NCBI GenBank assembly: GCA_030522415.1
Contig: CM060118.1
Location: forward strand, 29,372,151 to 29,436,150
Source: Channallabes apus
Lineage: Eukaryota > Chordata > Actinopteri > Siluriformes > Clariidae
Reading direction: 5' to 3'
Length of the DNA: 64,000 nucleotides
Positions 1 through 12,137 of the stretch are shown piece by piece. Position 1 is the stretch's first letter. Each line of letters opens with the position of its first letter. The translations under genes and the position numbers were made by a program. The notes under the pieces are model-generated. The model saw only the letters and a list, made by a program, of their open reading frames with translations. It was not told the DNA's origin and did not search any database.

Positions 1-1004
1 GAATGTCCCCACTGAAGAACCTCCACTCTCTTGGAACGTGGCACGTAGAGTCGTCCAGGTGGCACACCTGCCGGCTCGGTTTCCTCGGCCTGTGCCTGGC
101 GGACTCTTGTTTCTAAATTCCAGTGAAGTGGTGCGATGATCTTCGACGTGGGTAGGACAGGAGCGGGATCCGCCCGGGGAATGTCCTCCTCGTGTTGTCA
201 TGAGAGGGCATCAGCTTTGGTGTGCTTGGACCCCGGGCAGTAAGAAAGGTGGAAATTAAAATGTTAAAAAAATAGTGCCCATCGCGCCTGTCTGGGGTTA
301 AGCTGTTTTATGTTCCGGATAGTGATGAGGTTCTGGTGGTCGGTCCAGACGATGAACGGCTCCCTGGCGCCCTGGAGCCAGTGACACCATTCCTCCAAAG
401 CCCACTTTATGGCCAGCAGTTCGCGGTCCCCTACCCCGTATCGCTGCTGAGTGGGATCTAACTTTTTGGAGAAGAAACTACATGGGTGTAGTTTCTGGTC
501 TGGACCTCGTTGGGAGAGGATGGCCCCGGCACCCACATCCGAGGCATCCACCTCCACAATGAATGGTTGACTTGCATCTGGATGGAGGAGAATGGGTGCT
601 GTGGTGAATCGATTGCAAAGTTCATGGAAAGCGGCGATAGCATCTGGATTAAGTGTGAAGTGAGATGAAGGTCAGGTCAGGGCGGTTAAAGGTGCTGCAA
701 CCGTACTGTAGTCCCGGATAAAGCGACGGTAGAAGTTCACAAACCCGAGAAATCGTTGAAGCTGCTTGAGGGTCTTGGGTAGGGGCCAAAGACACACAGC
801 CTCAAGTTTCTGTGGGTCCACCCTGGGGCGAGATGACAAAACCCAGGAACGTGGCGGAGCGCTCGTGAAAAGCGCACTTCTCCAACTTACAATACAGCTG
901 ATGGGCGAGCAATCTCTTGAGAACCGCCCTGACATGTTGAGTGTGTTCGTCGGTTGTGCGTGAATAAATCAGTATGTCATCCAGGTAGACGAACGATTTG
1001 GTCT
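1..1004 (-). mobile_element. Ty3/gypsy-type LTR retrotransposon pol fragment, broken
   Basis: Read on the minus strand, this runs from the end of a reverse transcriptase domain into RNase H and the following tether. The YLDD active-site box lies near 970-990, a [17 protein letters not shown] segment near 700-760, the RNase H core starting VDASDVGAG near 530-560, and a KHTKADALSR-type tether near 190-230. The reading frame is broken near 820 (shift), near 670 (stop and frame change) and near 255 (in an A-run), so it is not functional. It leaves the window at the left edge and stops abruptly near 1004. No LTR was identified with certainty. Family assignment rests on established gypsy pol motif order. 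Confidence 0.85.
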
Positions 1005-1257
1005 AAGGACTCTCACAAAAGCGGAGCAAGGGAAAAACACAAATTTAACCCGCGTCCTATAAACACACACTCTAATGAGAAAGTGGACCCAAGAAAGTGA
1101 GTACTCACGAAATGGTAGACAGGTGATCTGAACCGACATGGGCCAAGAACTCAATGACTGAGCGTTGTACTGTGGCTTGTTTACTCCTCTTATACTTCCT
1201 GGTTGGCAACCGCATTACTTCCGGGTCCTAGTGCCGGTTGCAGATTGAGTGTGCATG
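1005..1257. other. Unassigned sequence next to the gypsy fragment
   Basis: No coding potential is seen. It could be a non-coding or LTR part of the gypsy element, but no paired LTR is visible to test this. Confidence 0.3.
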
Positions 1258-1420
1258 ACACCTTTGGGATGAACTGGAACGGAGATTACAAGCCATGCCC
1301 TCTCGTCCAACATCAGTGCCTGATATCATAATGGGCACGTATTCCTACTGAAACACTCCAAAATCTTATGGACAGCCTGACAAGAAAAGTGGAAGCTCTT
1401 ATGGCTGCAAAACAGAGAAT
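1258..1420 (+). mobile_element. Tc1/mariner-like relic, transposase C-terminal end
   Basis: Begins at the TTTGGGATGAACTGGAACG stretch and continues through a CTCGTCCAACATCAGTGCC segment, the 3' coding end of a widespread fish DNA transposon. It appears to be the same family as the relic split around 42300-46990. It is short and degenerate. Recognised by eye from family memory. Confidence 0.5.
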
Positions 1421-1979
1421 ATTGAAGTATATGTATTTAGATACAATGTCATTGCAGGTTTGGCCAAATAATGTAGATGCGAGTATTAGAAATTAGTAAG
1501 ATTTTTATAATGGCTCCGTAAAGGCTATATGGTTAAACATGTGCTGGATTTTTTAGGCTCACTTTAACTGATATTTGTCACTTTTTCCATGTGTCTCAAA
1601 CAGAAGTTCTGGTTATACACAAACATAAACCGCAAGAATATCACATATAAATACCAAATACTGGTGTTCCAATATTAGTGATATATGACAGGTTTCCCAG
1701 ACTGCCATGCATTCTTTGCTTTGCTGAATCTAATCTGTCTTCTTATCTCTGCTTTTTCCCCTCTGCAGAGGATCAGAAAGGTATACAGACAGTCCTTGCT
1801 ATTCTGTGATATACAGTACAGTATGTGTCACACTATTATGCAAAAAGGGTATCTTGAAGTTCTCTCATGACACAGTCCTTTGTTTGGACTGTAGTTTAAT
1901 TGCTGTTGCCATCTTTGTACTAAAAGTGGCATCTGACAGAATGAAAGGAAATGGATAAAATCTTTATTATCCCCAAGCC

Positions 1980-2560
1980 ATTGGGGAAAATATTCTGTGG
2001 ACTAATGAGACAAAAGTTGAACTTTTCGGAAAGTGTGCATCCCTTTTTCGTCTAGTATAAAACTAACAGCATAAAAAGTACATCAAACTGTCAAACATGG
2101 TGGTAGTAGTGTGATGGTCCGGTGCTGCTTTGTAGCTTAAGGACCTGGACGACTTGCCATAATAGATGGAACTATGAATTCTGCACTATCCTGAAGTGGA
2201 ATGTCCAGGCTTCAATTTGTTACCTCAAGCTCAAGCTTACAACAGCAAGTCCACTTCTGAATAGATTTTTTTTAAATATGGTTTTGGAGTTGCCTAGACA
2301 AAGTCCAGACCTAATCTGATTTAGATACCTTGGCATGAGCTTAAACAATTAATAGTTTAATTACCCAGTTAATAACACCTCCAACACAATCCAATATGGC
2401 TGGATTAAAACAATTGTGCAAATGTGGGCCAAAATTCCTCCTTTGCGATGGAAAAGATTCATCGCCAGTTATCACGAACGCTTGATTGCAGTTGAAATGG
2501 AGCATCAAATTTATGGTAATAATGCTTAGGGGTGAAAAGCCTGGCCTCTCTATGGAGCTA
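1980..2560 (+). mobile_element. Degenerate Tc1-like transposase relic
   Basis: The stretch is alignable by eye to the second half of the transposases at 33608-34571 and 14290-14865: CTGTGGACTAATGAGACAAA, GGTGGTAGTAGTGTGATGG and CGCTTGATTGCAGTTG all have counterparts. Many stops and indels interrupt it. It is an old copy of the same Tc1 family. Confidence 0.75.
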
Positions 2561-3077
2561 TGAAAATCTGTTCCAGCCCCTGTAAGTGATTTCTAACTGT
2601 TATAGAAGCCATTTTTGTATATCTTGTCAGTAATTTTACTGCAGCATTTTGACCCCCTGCAAGCAATGCATAGATGTGTATAAACGTTTGAATAAAAGTT
2701 GCAGTAATCAAAAACAAGAAGAGACAAATGCATGAATAATCATGTCAGTTTCATCAGATTATAGAACTGACCAGAGCTATATTGCAATAATTCTAAGTAA
2801 AAGATGAGCTTCTCTTTACTTCTTCCTCCTAAGTAATGAAGCAGAATTTACCTGACAGTCTATGGAGGAATTTTAGACTACAGATTGCGCAGAGATGGTT
2901 TAACTGAGGTAGACAATCCATTTCAGCAGGTGCTTATAAAGGTCTTATAAGACCTTTAGTTTGAGAGTATTAAGCTGAAATGATCAAACCTCCTATTTTC
3001 CAATGGAATTTAAACAGGCATGTAGAATCTAAATGTACGTATGTACTCATTATTATTCAAGATGTAAGGTGCACTAA

Positions 3078-3480
3078 TACACTACCTGGCAAAAGTTTGG
3101 ACATGCCTTCTATTTCCATGGTCTTTTCTGATTTTTATTTCCTTCCACATTGTAAAATAAAGGCTTAATGCAACCAAAAATATATACAATAATCTCCTTT
3201 GAACAGTTGATATTGAGATTATGCTCTGTAACCCTTTCATAATGGCTCTTTCCTGGGAAGGTCTTCATGAGAGCCAGTTTCATCATCGTGCTTGATATAC
3301 ATTCGACAATACTGTGTTTTTGCACAGAACTACTTCATAAGAGCTCCCCTTTGTGTCGTAAAATAACTGACTGTTGTTGTTACATAATTACCTTAATGCC
3401 ATATGTTGTTTCATAGTGAAATCTATTGTTCTAGACATTGACTTAGAAGGTGTGTCCAAACTTTTGACCGGTTCTCTATA
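3078..3480. mobile_element. Tc1-type MITE, about 400 bp
   Basis: Terminal inverted repeats of about 35 bp: the left end TACACTACCTGGCAAAAG and the inverse of the right end, TATAGAGAACCGGTCAAAAG, both continue into TTTGGACA. TA dinucleotides flank both ends. The interior has no transposase. It lies upstream of the dctn1 exons seen here, within what is probably a dctn1 intron. Confidence 0.7.
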
Positions 3481-3728
3481 AATGTTTTGCATAATAGATG
3501 ACACTGAACTCTCTTCACTTCTTTCCTTCCTCAAACCTCTGCCTGTCTGCATGGCTCTTTTGAGTATGTTCTTCATGTTGTACAGTGCATGGACCTGACA
3601 TAACTTTATCTGAACACAACAACTGAGAAAAATACACACTCAACAGAAGAAGTTCAAACTGCTGCCAGTTGCATTACATTAAAAACCCATAGGCCGCCCA
3701 GTAATCTGTTCCATGTCTGTGTGTGTAG

Positions 3729-3850
3729 GTGCTGTAGGAGTGTGTGCTGCAGGAGGTGTGCAGGTGATAGATTCGCCACTGTTGACGCAACAGATTGAAG
3801 CTCAGAGACTCGGCATAAAGCGTCTGAAGAATGAAAACAACATCCTAAAG
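3729..3850 (+). CDS. dctn1: dctn1 exon (fifth from end)
   Basis: Encodes [18 protein letters not shown] and LKNENNILK, a coiled-coil piece. The start is uncertain: acceptors ending at 3728, 3752 or 3763 all keep the frame; the one at 3728 has the best pyrimidine tract. The donor at 3851 is GTCTTC. Confidence 0.65.
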
Positions 3851-4911
3851 GTCTTCTGGAAACACAAACCTGCCCTTCCAAATTCACATTGATTCTAGTG
3901 AAAAATAAAATGTTCATTTGAATTGTGCATATTTGTTTCCGAGTCGAAGTTGAACAGGCATTTCTTCTACAGAGTAAATAGACACGTCCTCATTCTGTCT
4001 CCGTGTAAATGTAAATGTTTGTGTATCTAGGCCGAAAAGATGTGTGCTCAGTTAGCCTCACTCCCTCCACTAAACGTGTCTAAGCTGAGCTGGCGTGAGG
4101 GCTGTAGACCAGAGGTCCTATCCAGCGCTCTCTATCGCAAAACAGACCAACTCCTGGAAACCCTGCTGCAGATGAGTGCCAATGTCAAAGTCGTAGACAT
4201 CACTGGAAAATCTCCAGGTTAGAGATCATGACCTGCTCCGAATGCTCACACCTCTGCACAGATTAATGCATCCGTTAATAAAGTGCGTTTGTGTTCATAT
4301 CCGTGTGTCCAGTGAGCCCCAGTGCGCAGCTCCTCGAGCAGACAGCAAGGCTGCAGTCTCTCAGTGAGACTCTCGATAGGCTCAAGGTAAGAGCAGGGGC
4401 AGAGTCCAACTATAGATACTTACAGTAAAAGGTGATCTGCTCAGTCTGAACCCCATCATTCACTGTCCTTCAGGATGAAGTGGCGGAGCATGTGGTATCT
4501 CAGAGACCTGGAGCTCAGGCTTCATCTGACTTTGCTACTTTCCCATGCACCTCATTCGTAAAGGTAAAACACTACACAGGTCATGACCTTCCTATTATAA
4601 GGTATATGAGTGATGATTAGGTGGTCAGTAGAAGTAGACAGCAGAATAAAGCATCCCACATTAATGAATTGTGTCCTTTTTTTTTTAACTGATTTTAAAT
4701 CAAAAGTTTGAAAGAATCTTTTACTACTGAAGAATCAAGCGTGTCTGAATCTCCACATTTCTTTCTCTCCCAGGCTAAGGAGGAGAAGATGCGAGACGAA
4801 GTGTTGGTGAGTCGTGTGATGGTGCCTTGTGCTCGGGGGCAGGAGCAGGTTCACCGGCTCGTTCTCTCTCAGCACCAGTTGCAGAGAGTGCATAGTCTTC
4901 TTCAGACTTAA
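3729..4911 (+). CDS. dctn1: dctn1, dynactin subunit 1 (p150-Glued), last five coding exons
   Basis: Dynactin p150 is the large arm of the dynactin complex, which couples cytoplasmic dynein to microtubules and cargo. Only the C-terminal part, about 180 codons, is here; the CAP-Gly and coiled-coil regions lie left of the window. Exons: about 3729-3850, 4031-4217, 4313-4386, 4474-4563, 4774-4911 (stop 4909-4911). Recognisable segments are [51 protein letters not shown] and [19 protein letters not shown], each close to my recollection of vertebrate DCTN1. All phases join without stops, so this looks like a live gene end rather than a pseudogene. The donor after 3850 (GTCTTC) is weak. Whether this is dctn1a or dctn1b cannot be told. 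Confidence 0.88.
4031..4217 (+). CDS. dctn1: dctn1 exon (fourth from end)
   Basis: Acceptor TCTAG at 4026-4030, donor GTTAGA at 4218. Enters in phase 0 and leaves with one base of a split codon. Encodes [20 protein letters not shown] to VVDITGKSP. Confidence 0.9.
4313..4386 (+). CDS. dctn1: dctn1 exon (third from end)
   Basis: Acceptor TCCAG, donor GTAAGA. Completes the split Val codon and encodes [20 protein letters not shown] to DRLK. Confidence 0.88.
4474..4563 (+). CDS. dctn1: dctn1 exon (penultimate)
   Basis: Acceptor TTCAG, donor GTAAAA. Exactly 30 codons, [15 protein letters not shown] to SFVK, phase 0 at both ends. Confidence 0.88.
4774..4911 (+). CDS. dctn1: dctn1 terminal exon
   Basis: Acceptor CCCAG, then [11 protein letters not shown] to HSLLQT and TAA at 4909-4911. 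The [11 protein letters not shown] segment matches the conserved p150 C-terminus. Confidence 0.88.
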   Translation, partial: AKEEKMRDEVLVSRVMVPCARGQEQVHRLVLSQHQLQRVHSLLQT

Positions 4912-6201
4912 ACATAACCATCAGCAAGAACGAGCCCTGCAGCCGCTTTCCTAAAAAACCTAGATGCCCGTCATCTGTACCATCAAAGGGATATGCATGA
5001 AAATTCGTGAAACCCAGTGACCCGGTTGGGAAATGTTTCTTCGCCTTGCTATTTTCACATCCTATGACGCACATGCTCCTACTGAGGCGGAAGGCAGTAA
5101 CTGCTACAGTTATACAAAACTCTATTAATTTACTTGATGACTATGGAAATATATAATAGTGAGAGAATTCAATATTGATTCGATTAATTTGCACAAAATA
5201 CAAAGACTCTGCCTTTTACCTTAATAGGATGACATCGTTTACTTTCTGAATGTGTTTGATTTTTAAATTGACCTGATTGTTAATACTTAAGCTTCTAGGT
5301 GTATTTAAATATTTCAGATCATAGGTGCTCCAAAACATTAAGCATCAGAGTTAATCATCTGATTTAACCCTTTAGGTCAGTTCCAAACCATTTTCGACTG
5401 ATTTTAGAACGTTTTAAAATTCTGATGCTCTGAATCTTATAAGACTAATACAAGCAGTCATGATGTAGTGCTAAACAAATGACCTTTGTTCAGAAGAATT
5501 AATTTGGCTGTGCCTGATTTTTGAAGTTGGCACACTGCATACGTCTATTACGAGCTATCTAGATGAAGGGATTAGGCTATAGGGGAAAATGGTTTTAGGG
5601 TACCACCATCCACTGGCATTAAATAAGGCAAATAGCAAAAAAGCATGTATTATAGGAAATTAATTTCAGCTTTCAAAACATGTACTGTAAAAGCTATTCT
5701 ACGTCACGTATGGTTGGTTTAAATAAGAGGCTAAACATTTGATGCTGTCTATGAAGAACAGGGGTGGGATTAAGACGATTTACAAATAAGACTAATCCTT
5801 AATATGTAAACCAAAGCTGTTTAAATGTGCTACACTCTCCTGTGAACAGGAAGTTCGTTGTAGAGAAAGTCGGAGCTTTAACATCCAAGAGATTCGCACT
5901 CATTATAAAGTATGACATGGTCATTCATTATTTCAGGTGGAGGAGGAGGAGGACAATTTGCACAGTATTTGCTCAAAAGTCAATATTCAAGTGGTCTTAC
6001 CTAGTCAATGTTGTCTTAAGTTATTAACCTATTTATTGTGTAAAATGCCTAATGTTGCTTACACTGACATCATCGTGAAGAATGTGTGAAACGTTACATC
6101 CGAATAAAGCACATGCTACAGAAATGAGTTGGTGCATTTCATATGTTGTAAATATTTTGTATTAAACAGTAAGAAAATACAGTGAATGGGACGCCTTTAA
6201 C
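4912..6201 (+). other. dctn1 3' UTR and downstream flank
   Basis: No further coding exon is seen. An AATAAA at 6103-6108 could be the poly(A) signal, giving a 3' UTR of about 1.2 kb; this is inferred from the hexamer alone. Confidence 0.4.
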
Positions 6202-7828
6202 TACAACCCCTGGCAAAAAGTATGGACTCACCCCTCTCAGAAGATGTTCATTCAAGTGTTTAATTGTGTAGAAAAAAAAACAAGCACATACATGCCACAA
6301 AACTATTTTCACTCAACAATCCAAACTTCTGGCTGTATAAAACACTTTTAAAAAAACAAAACAAAGAAAGATAACTATAGTCAATGACAACTGTTTTGAC
6401 AACTCAAACAGAGGAAAAAAATATGGAATCACCAAATAAAAACACTACTTGTACTTTGTTGCAGCACCTCTGGCTTTTATAACAGCTTGAATTCTCTGAG
6501 GCATGGATTTAACTAATGTCCAACAGTATACTTCATCAGTCTGTCTCCAGCTTTGTCTTATTGCAGTTGCCAGATCAGCTTTGCAGGTTGGAGCCTTGTC
6601 ATGGACCATTTTCTTTCATTTCCACCACAGATTTTCAATTGGATTAAGGTCCGGACTATTTGCAGGCCATGCCATTGACATTATATGTATTTCCTGTAGG
6701 AATGTTTTCACAGATTTTGCCCTATGGCACGATGATTTATCATCCTGAAAAATGATGCTACCATCACCAAACATCCTTTCAATTGATGGAATAAGAAAAG
6801 TGTCCAAAATCTCAACATAAACTTGTGCATTTATAGAAGATGTAATGACTGTCATGTCTCCCGTACCTTTACCTGACATACAACCCCATATCAATAATGA
6901 TTGTGGAAGTTTTCTTCAGGCAGTTGTCTTTATAAATTTCATTGGAACGGCACCAAACAAAAGTTCCAGCATCATCACCCTGCGCAATGCAGATTCGTGA
7001 TTCATCACTGACTCTAACCCTCATCCAGTCATCCGCAGTCCAAGATTGTCTTTCTTTAGCCCACTGAACCCTTGTTTTTTTCTGTTTAGATGTTAATGAT
7101 GGTTTTCTTTTGGCTTTTCTGTATGTAAATCCCATTTCTTTTAGGCGATTTCTTACTGTCCGGTCACAGACATTGACTCCACTTTCTGCCCATTTGTTCC
7201 TCATTTTTTTTTTGTGCATTTTCTGTTTTCAAGGCATATTGCTTTAAGTTTTCTGTCTTGGTGCTTTGATGTCTTTCTTGGTCTACCAGTACGCTTCCCT
7301 TTTACTACCTTTCCATTTGATTTGTACTTGGTCCAGATTTTAGACACAGCTGACTGGGAACAACCAACATCTTTTGCAACATTCCATGAAGATTTACCTT
7401 CTTCAAGAAGTTTGATAATTCTCTCCTTTGTTTCAACTGACATCTCTCGTGTTGGAGCTATGAGTTATGTCAATCATCTTGGTTCAACACATCCCTAATG
7501 TGTGCAAGCACTCTTTTTTAACTGGAGACTAATTAGCAGTTGTAATCAGATACAGGTATTTGTTTTAGAAATGCAAAGTGCATGATGATTCCATATTTTT
7601 TTCCTCAGATTTGTGTGATTCCATATTTTTTTCCTCTGTTTGAGTTGTCAAAACAGTTGTCATTGACTATAGTTATCTTTTTTTAATTTTTTTTTTATTT
7701 TAAGTGTTTTATACAGCCAGAAGTTTGGATTGTTTAGTGAAAATAGTTTTGTGGCATGTATGTGCTTGTTTTTTTTTCTACACAATCTTCTGAGAGGGGT
7801 GATTCCATAATTTTTACCAGGGGTTGTA
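6202..7828 (-). mobile_element. Tc1-like transposon, long inverted repeats, broken transposase
   Basis: TA dinucleotides lie at both ends. The left terminus CAACCCCTGGCAAAAA pairs with the right terminus TTTTTACCAGGGGTTG, and homology continues inward for roughly 220 bp (about 6204-6430 against 7580-7826), the long-IR arrangement of many fish Tc1 elements. The interior encodes a minus-strand transposase (next entry). It sits in the convergent space between dctn1 and desi2 and is a different family from the copies at 14070 and 33225. Confidence 0.9.
6600..7443 (-). pseudogene. Tc1-like transposase pseudogene
   Basis: Minus strand from ATG at 7441-7443. The N-terminal helix-turn-helix (VGCSQSAVSKIW) and a GRPRKT AT-hook-like motif are followed by a second DNA-binding half (WAESGVNVCDRTVRNRLKEM) and a DDE catalytic part with VWGCMSG-like and DLNPIENLWW motifs. 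The frame shifts in the T-run near 7204-7213 and again near 6890, and is lost just after the NPIENLWW glutamate. Catalytic-domain segments are present but no single frame spans them, so it is inactive as a source of transposase. Confidence 0.85.
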
Positions 7829-10007
7829 ATAACCTCCAATAAAACTAACATTAGATAATATTTTGATCAAAAGTCTCTCGTTTCCTGGACAGAAGCAGAA
7901 AAGCTGCTGGTTCAGGAAAGTAAAAGCAGAAGGGAAAATGAAAGAGGACACTAAAGCGAAACCTTTTTTATGCCACCTACAATGTTTTCACATCACTTTT
8001 ACAGTATCACTGTCTATGGTTTAAATGCTATGCCTTTGCACTTTTTATTTTGTGTTTAACAGAACTAGATACGTCTCACACAGATGCCCTAAAGATTGCT
8101 GTGTATAGTTTTACTTACCCAGTCTAAATATTACACTGTATACCCAACCCTTACAGTATACAGTTTTAGAAGAGCAATGACTCATAACTGTACTATCTGG
8201 TGTCACCCAGAAGAGGATGGGTTCCCTTGTGTGTCTGGTTCCTCCCTTACGTTGCCTCAGGACGGTTATTCCTCGTCAGTCATCAAACAAATCAAAATCT
8301 TTATCCAGATTTCTGTAGCAGTTTAAAGGAACAACAAAATCACACCTAATAATTATACTCATGATGGATCTTTAGCTCATCATAGAACACATACACACAC
8401 ACACACTGTATGTTCATCCACTTCACTTTTGCGGAGAAAACATGACATTTTCAGGACTTTTGGATGCCTAGATGAGTCTAGTGAGACAGCTAAGGAAGCT
8501 GCCGTCTCCCTGGCTGTACAGTACAGTGTGTGTAGCAAAGAAGTGCTGGCAGTTTGCTAACAGCGTGTCACTTACCGAAGGTTAAACATTCAGGCATGAC
8601 TCCAAGGGCTGTGCAGACAGTAATAATAGCTACCACTCTGCTGTCCCTGCACTGTTTTCCATCATATTCCTCCACCCATCCACTTTCCTGCTGTTCTTCT
8701 GTACTGAATGCTGCTCATGGCATTTCATGCTGTTAAAAAAATATGTTCATAAATTTTGTTCCCTTGTGCACACATTTCATTGCTTAAAAAACAAAACAAG
8801 AAAAACAAAAAACAGGCAAAGACATAACTGAGGCGTTCTCATGCTGAGAGTAGAAAGGCACTCTGTAATGGGATTGTGGCAAACACAGAAAGAACATTTC
8901 TTCCTTCAAACCATTTTAAACCCTCCAGGTTATAAACACCTTTATTTATTTTGGGGTCCCTAACCAGGTGGGGTACGTTTCAGCATTCACATTAATATAT
9001 TTGTGTATGTCATAGCTCAAGTAAAGTAATCCAAAAATACTGTTCTAAGCAGCCTAGAGGTTTGCAGTTGAACTATTTTTCTTTGGTTTTTCGTAACATT
9101 CATGTAGATTGGAATGTAAGCCATTGTAAGCCCTACTCTTTACTAAAAAGGACCGTTTTAGCTACGCATCAGAACAAGTCGGTTGTTGTTTTTTTCCGAA
9201 AAAAAAAGTTGTTCTCTTTAATAATCATAAAATGGAATACAAACAGCATCTTCAATACATAATCGACTCTAAAAACCTAAAGGTGTAAAACATCTGAAGT
9301 AGGTCTGCAGGGTACGAAGGAGTCTGCTACTCAGCGCAGGTAAACTGTAGAGAAAGAGTGCAGAGCTCTCTTTGAGCAAGTAACAGTAAAAATATTTAGG
9401 CACAATCACCAAGGTGAGTTAGACATGGAATATGTGTCAGTACAAAGGTAGTGTAATTTGGCCCAGGTGTCAGCTTCTCTTTAAGAAGAACCTATAAATA
9501 CATGGACATAAACACTACTTTTTCGTAACCAAAGCTCCCTTTAAATAAAAAGAGGGAAAAAAGGTGATGGTGATGGGTGATAGAGGAAAGAACGGTGAGT
9601 GAGAAAAATCCAGCTTTGCAAACAGCATTAAATTAATATCATAAACAAAAACTTCCAGGTGAGTTAATAAAATTTCTATGGAAAATGTCTTTCTGTCCTG
9701 AGTTTCTCCCAAACAAAACATTAGAGGTAAAAAGTATTAAAATGTTTAAAAACACTGATAAAACCAACTTTGAGTGTTTTTCAGTAAATCAGACAGAAAA
9801 TCCTTAGGGTCCTTGACCGGGGGAAAAAAAAAAAAAAAAAGACAATAAAACCAATAGTGCAGGGCCCTCAACGGTTCTGTCAGAGCCAGTCGCTGATTGG
9901 ACGGGGTTTATCTACACTGCTGGTGGATTGCAGGTCTGTCACTGGGCTCTGTTGGCAGCAGGAGCTTTGAGGCACTCTCTGAGGCCTGTCAGTCATGGCA
10001 CTAGAGC
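7829..10007. other. Intergenic / desi2 3' UTR side
   Basis: No gene is recognised. A short CA repeat lies at 8391-8406 and an A-run at 9823-9840. On the minus strand ATTAAA near 9217 and AATAAATAAA near 8941-8950 are candidate poly(A) signals for desi2; neither can be chosen from sequence alone. Confidence 0.35.
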
Positions 10008-10232
10008 CTATCGGCGTGGCTGGTGTCGGCTGGGACGAGGCATGGAGGCAGAGGCGGAGGCGGCAGCATCCTCGGCTTCCTCCAGCTCACCCTGCAGCTC
10101 CTGACTCACGCTGGACTGCAGTGCTGCTGGAGTCAGCCACTCTTTAGGCAGGCAGCTCTGTAGGAACGGCACACATGAGCTGAAGTAGGCCAGTCTGTTC
10201 ACCCAGCGTGGAATCTCACGGCCACACAGGAT
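10008..10232 (-). CDS. desi2: desi2 exon 5 (terminal)
   Basis: Acceptor GGCAG. Encodes [16 protein letters not shown] to HQPRR, stop TAG at 10010-10008. Confidence 0.95.
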   Translation of the reverse strand: MLCGREIPRWVNRLAYFSSCVPFLQSCLPKEWLTPAALQSSVSQELQGELEEAEDAAASASASMPRPSRHQPRR

Positions 10233-12068
10233 CTGCCACAGACACAGCACACAGAGATCATGAGGTCAGATCGAAGTTTTAAAAAGAAAGAAAAAAAAAA
10301 ATAGAACATGCAACACCAAAAAAAGGGGAATGCATTGGCCAGGAAAGAATACATCAAATACATTTTTTATTTCTTTGAAGTTGAGGACAGAGTTTCAACT
10401 CGCTCAGCTCAGTCTCATCTATACTGTACCTGCTATATCCTGATTCTCCTGAAATGTGTGCATACTGTACAGAATCTTACATACGACCTGATTAACATGT
10501 AAAAATGTACTAGACAGTTCATCTCTACAGAGAGCTGTCTTTTCCTTCTTTTCCATTTTGATTCTTACTTCATCCTGAAAAACATTGACCATCTATCAGC
10601 GGAATTCACTCGTCTTTTAGTATTTCTGTCCGCTTCCATTTTCCTAGTGTCTTACTCATAGCTGCTGAGATCTGTGTGAATTCCAGCCAAGCTATAACTG
10701 AGGGAAAAAAACATTTAGGGTCATGTTTTGAGTGTAGAAATATTAAAACTAATGTCAGAAAGCCTGTCCACACTTACAAGCTAATAAATAGGATACATAC
10801 ATGCATACTTGAATTCATTAACAGATGCATGAACCCATTAATACATACATAGCAAGACAACAAAGTTAGCCAAGCTCTCCTAACTATTTTTGTCACACCT
10901 CTACAATAGATACACTAAAAGACTGTAACGAATGTTTTTCAGTGCATCAGAACACACAGCGCATATTGTTATGCTAGCGTTGCTTGTGTAACACTTTTAT
11001 CACAAAGCGAACCTCGGAACCCACTAGGCATCTTTTCTATCCATGACTGTATGTTATCAGTCCACAACATTAGCTTTCTTCTTAGACTTTACACAAATAT
11101 TCCCCAATGAAAACAGTGTTTTCTTTTGTTTGTTTTCTGGTGCTCCAGTGTAATGCTTATTTTGATTGCTGCTACCTCTCGATTTGTAATATAATGCACC
11201 AGATAAAATGATGTCAAAGGGCTCGTAAACTTCATGTGAGCTTATCATGAGGTTTACTGTACACATTAGGGGTTCCCCACTTCATCCTCTGCAAATATCT
11301 GGCTTGGCTATAGTGGGCACGTTATATGGAAACTGGGCAGCTGGACGAATGTGCAGATGCAAAATGATTCCTAATAAAGCAGACAGTGTGCATATTTAGA
11401 GTTTTGTGAAAATGTGAAACAAACACCTCTTGGGAAATTAAAGCTGGAATGTTTTTTGAATCATTATTGCCAATCATTGTACAGAAACTACTTACTGTAT
11501 GTTGAATCTAGCTGACAGAAAATTCCTATCATCCAAACATTTTAGACAGTGATTAAGTGAACTAGGGCTGCAACTAACGATTATTTTGATAATCGATTAG
11601 TTGGCCGATTGTTGTTTCGATTAATCGATTAATCGGATAAAGCTAAGCGCTTCTTTCATTTGATGTTTTGCTTATAATTATATATAAAACCATACCAACA
11701 TTTTTGTTTTTAACAATAATTGCAGATGGCAAGTTGACTGTTATATTATATATATAAATAAAACACTGTCAACTTGCCATCTGTATACATACATACATAC
11801 ATACATACATACATACATACATACATACATACATACATACATACATTATATGTATATCGATTAAACCGGATAAAAGCTAGACGCTTTAATTTGATGTTTT
11901 GCTTAACTATATAAAACCATAAATCAGGGTATTATTTATGTATAAAAGTAAACTTAAAAAAATGCAATAGCCACATAATTTAATTATCTTTAATTTTGAC
12001 ATTTAAACCTTATTTTATGTAAATCAACATTTTTGTTTTTAACAATAATTGCAGATGGCAAGTTTACA

Positions 12069-12137
<69 letters not shown>

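Noticed and set aside
3729..4911. dctn1 exons as a processed or truncated pseudogene
   Set aside because: Introns are present, every junction keeps phase and the C-terminal codons are intact; the missing 5' part is simply outside the window.
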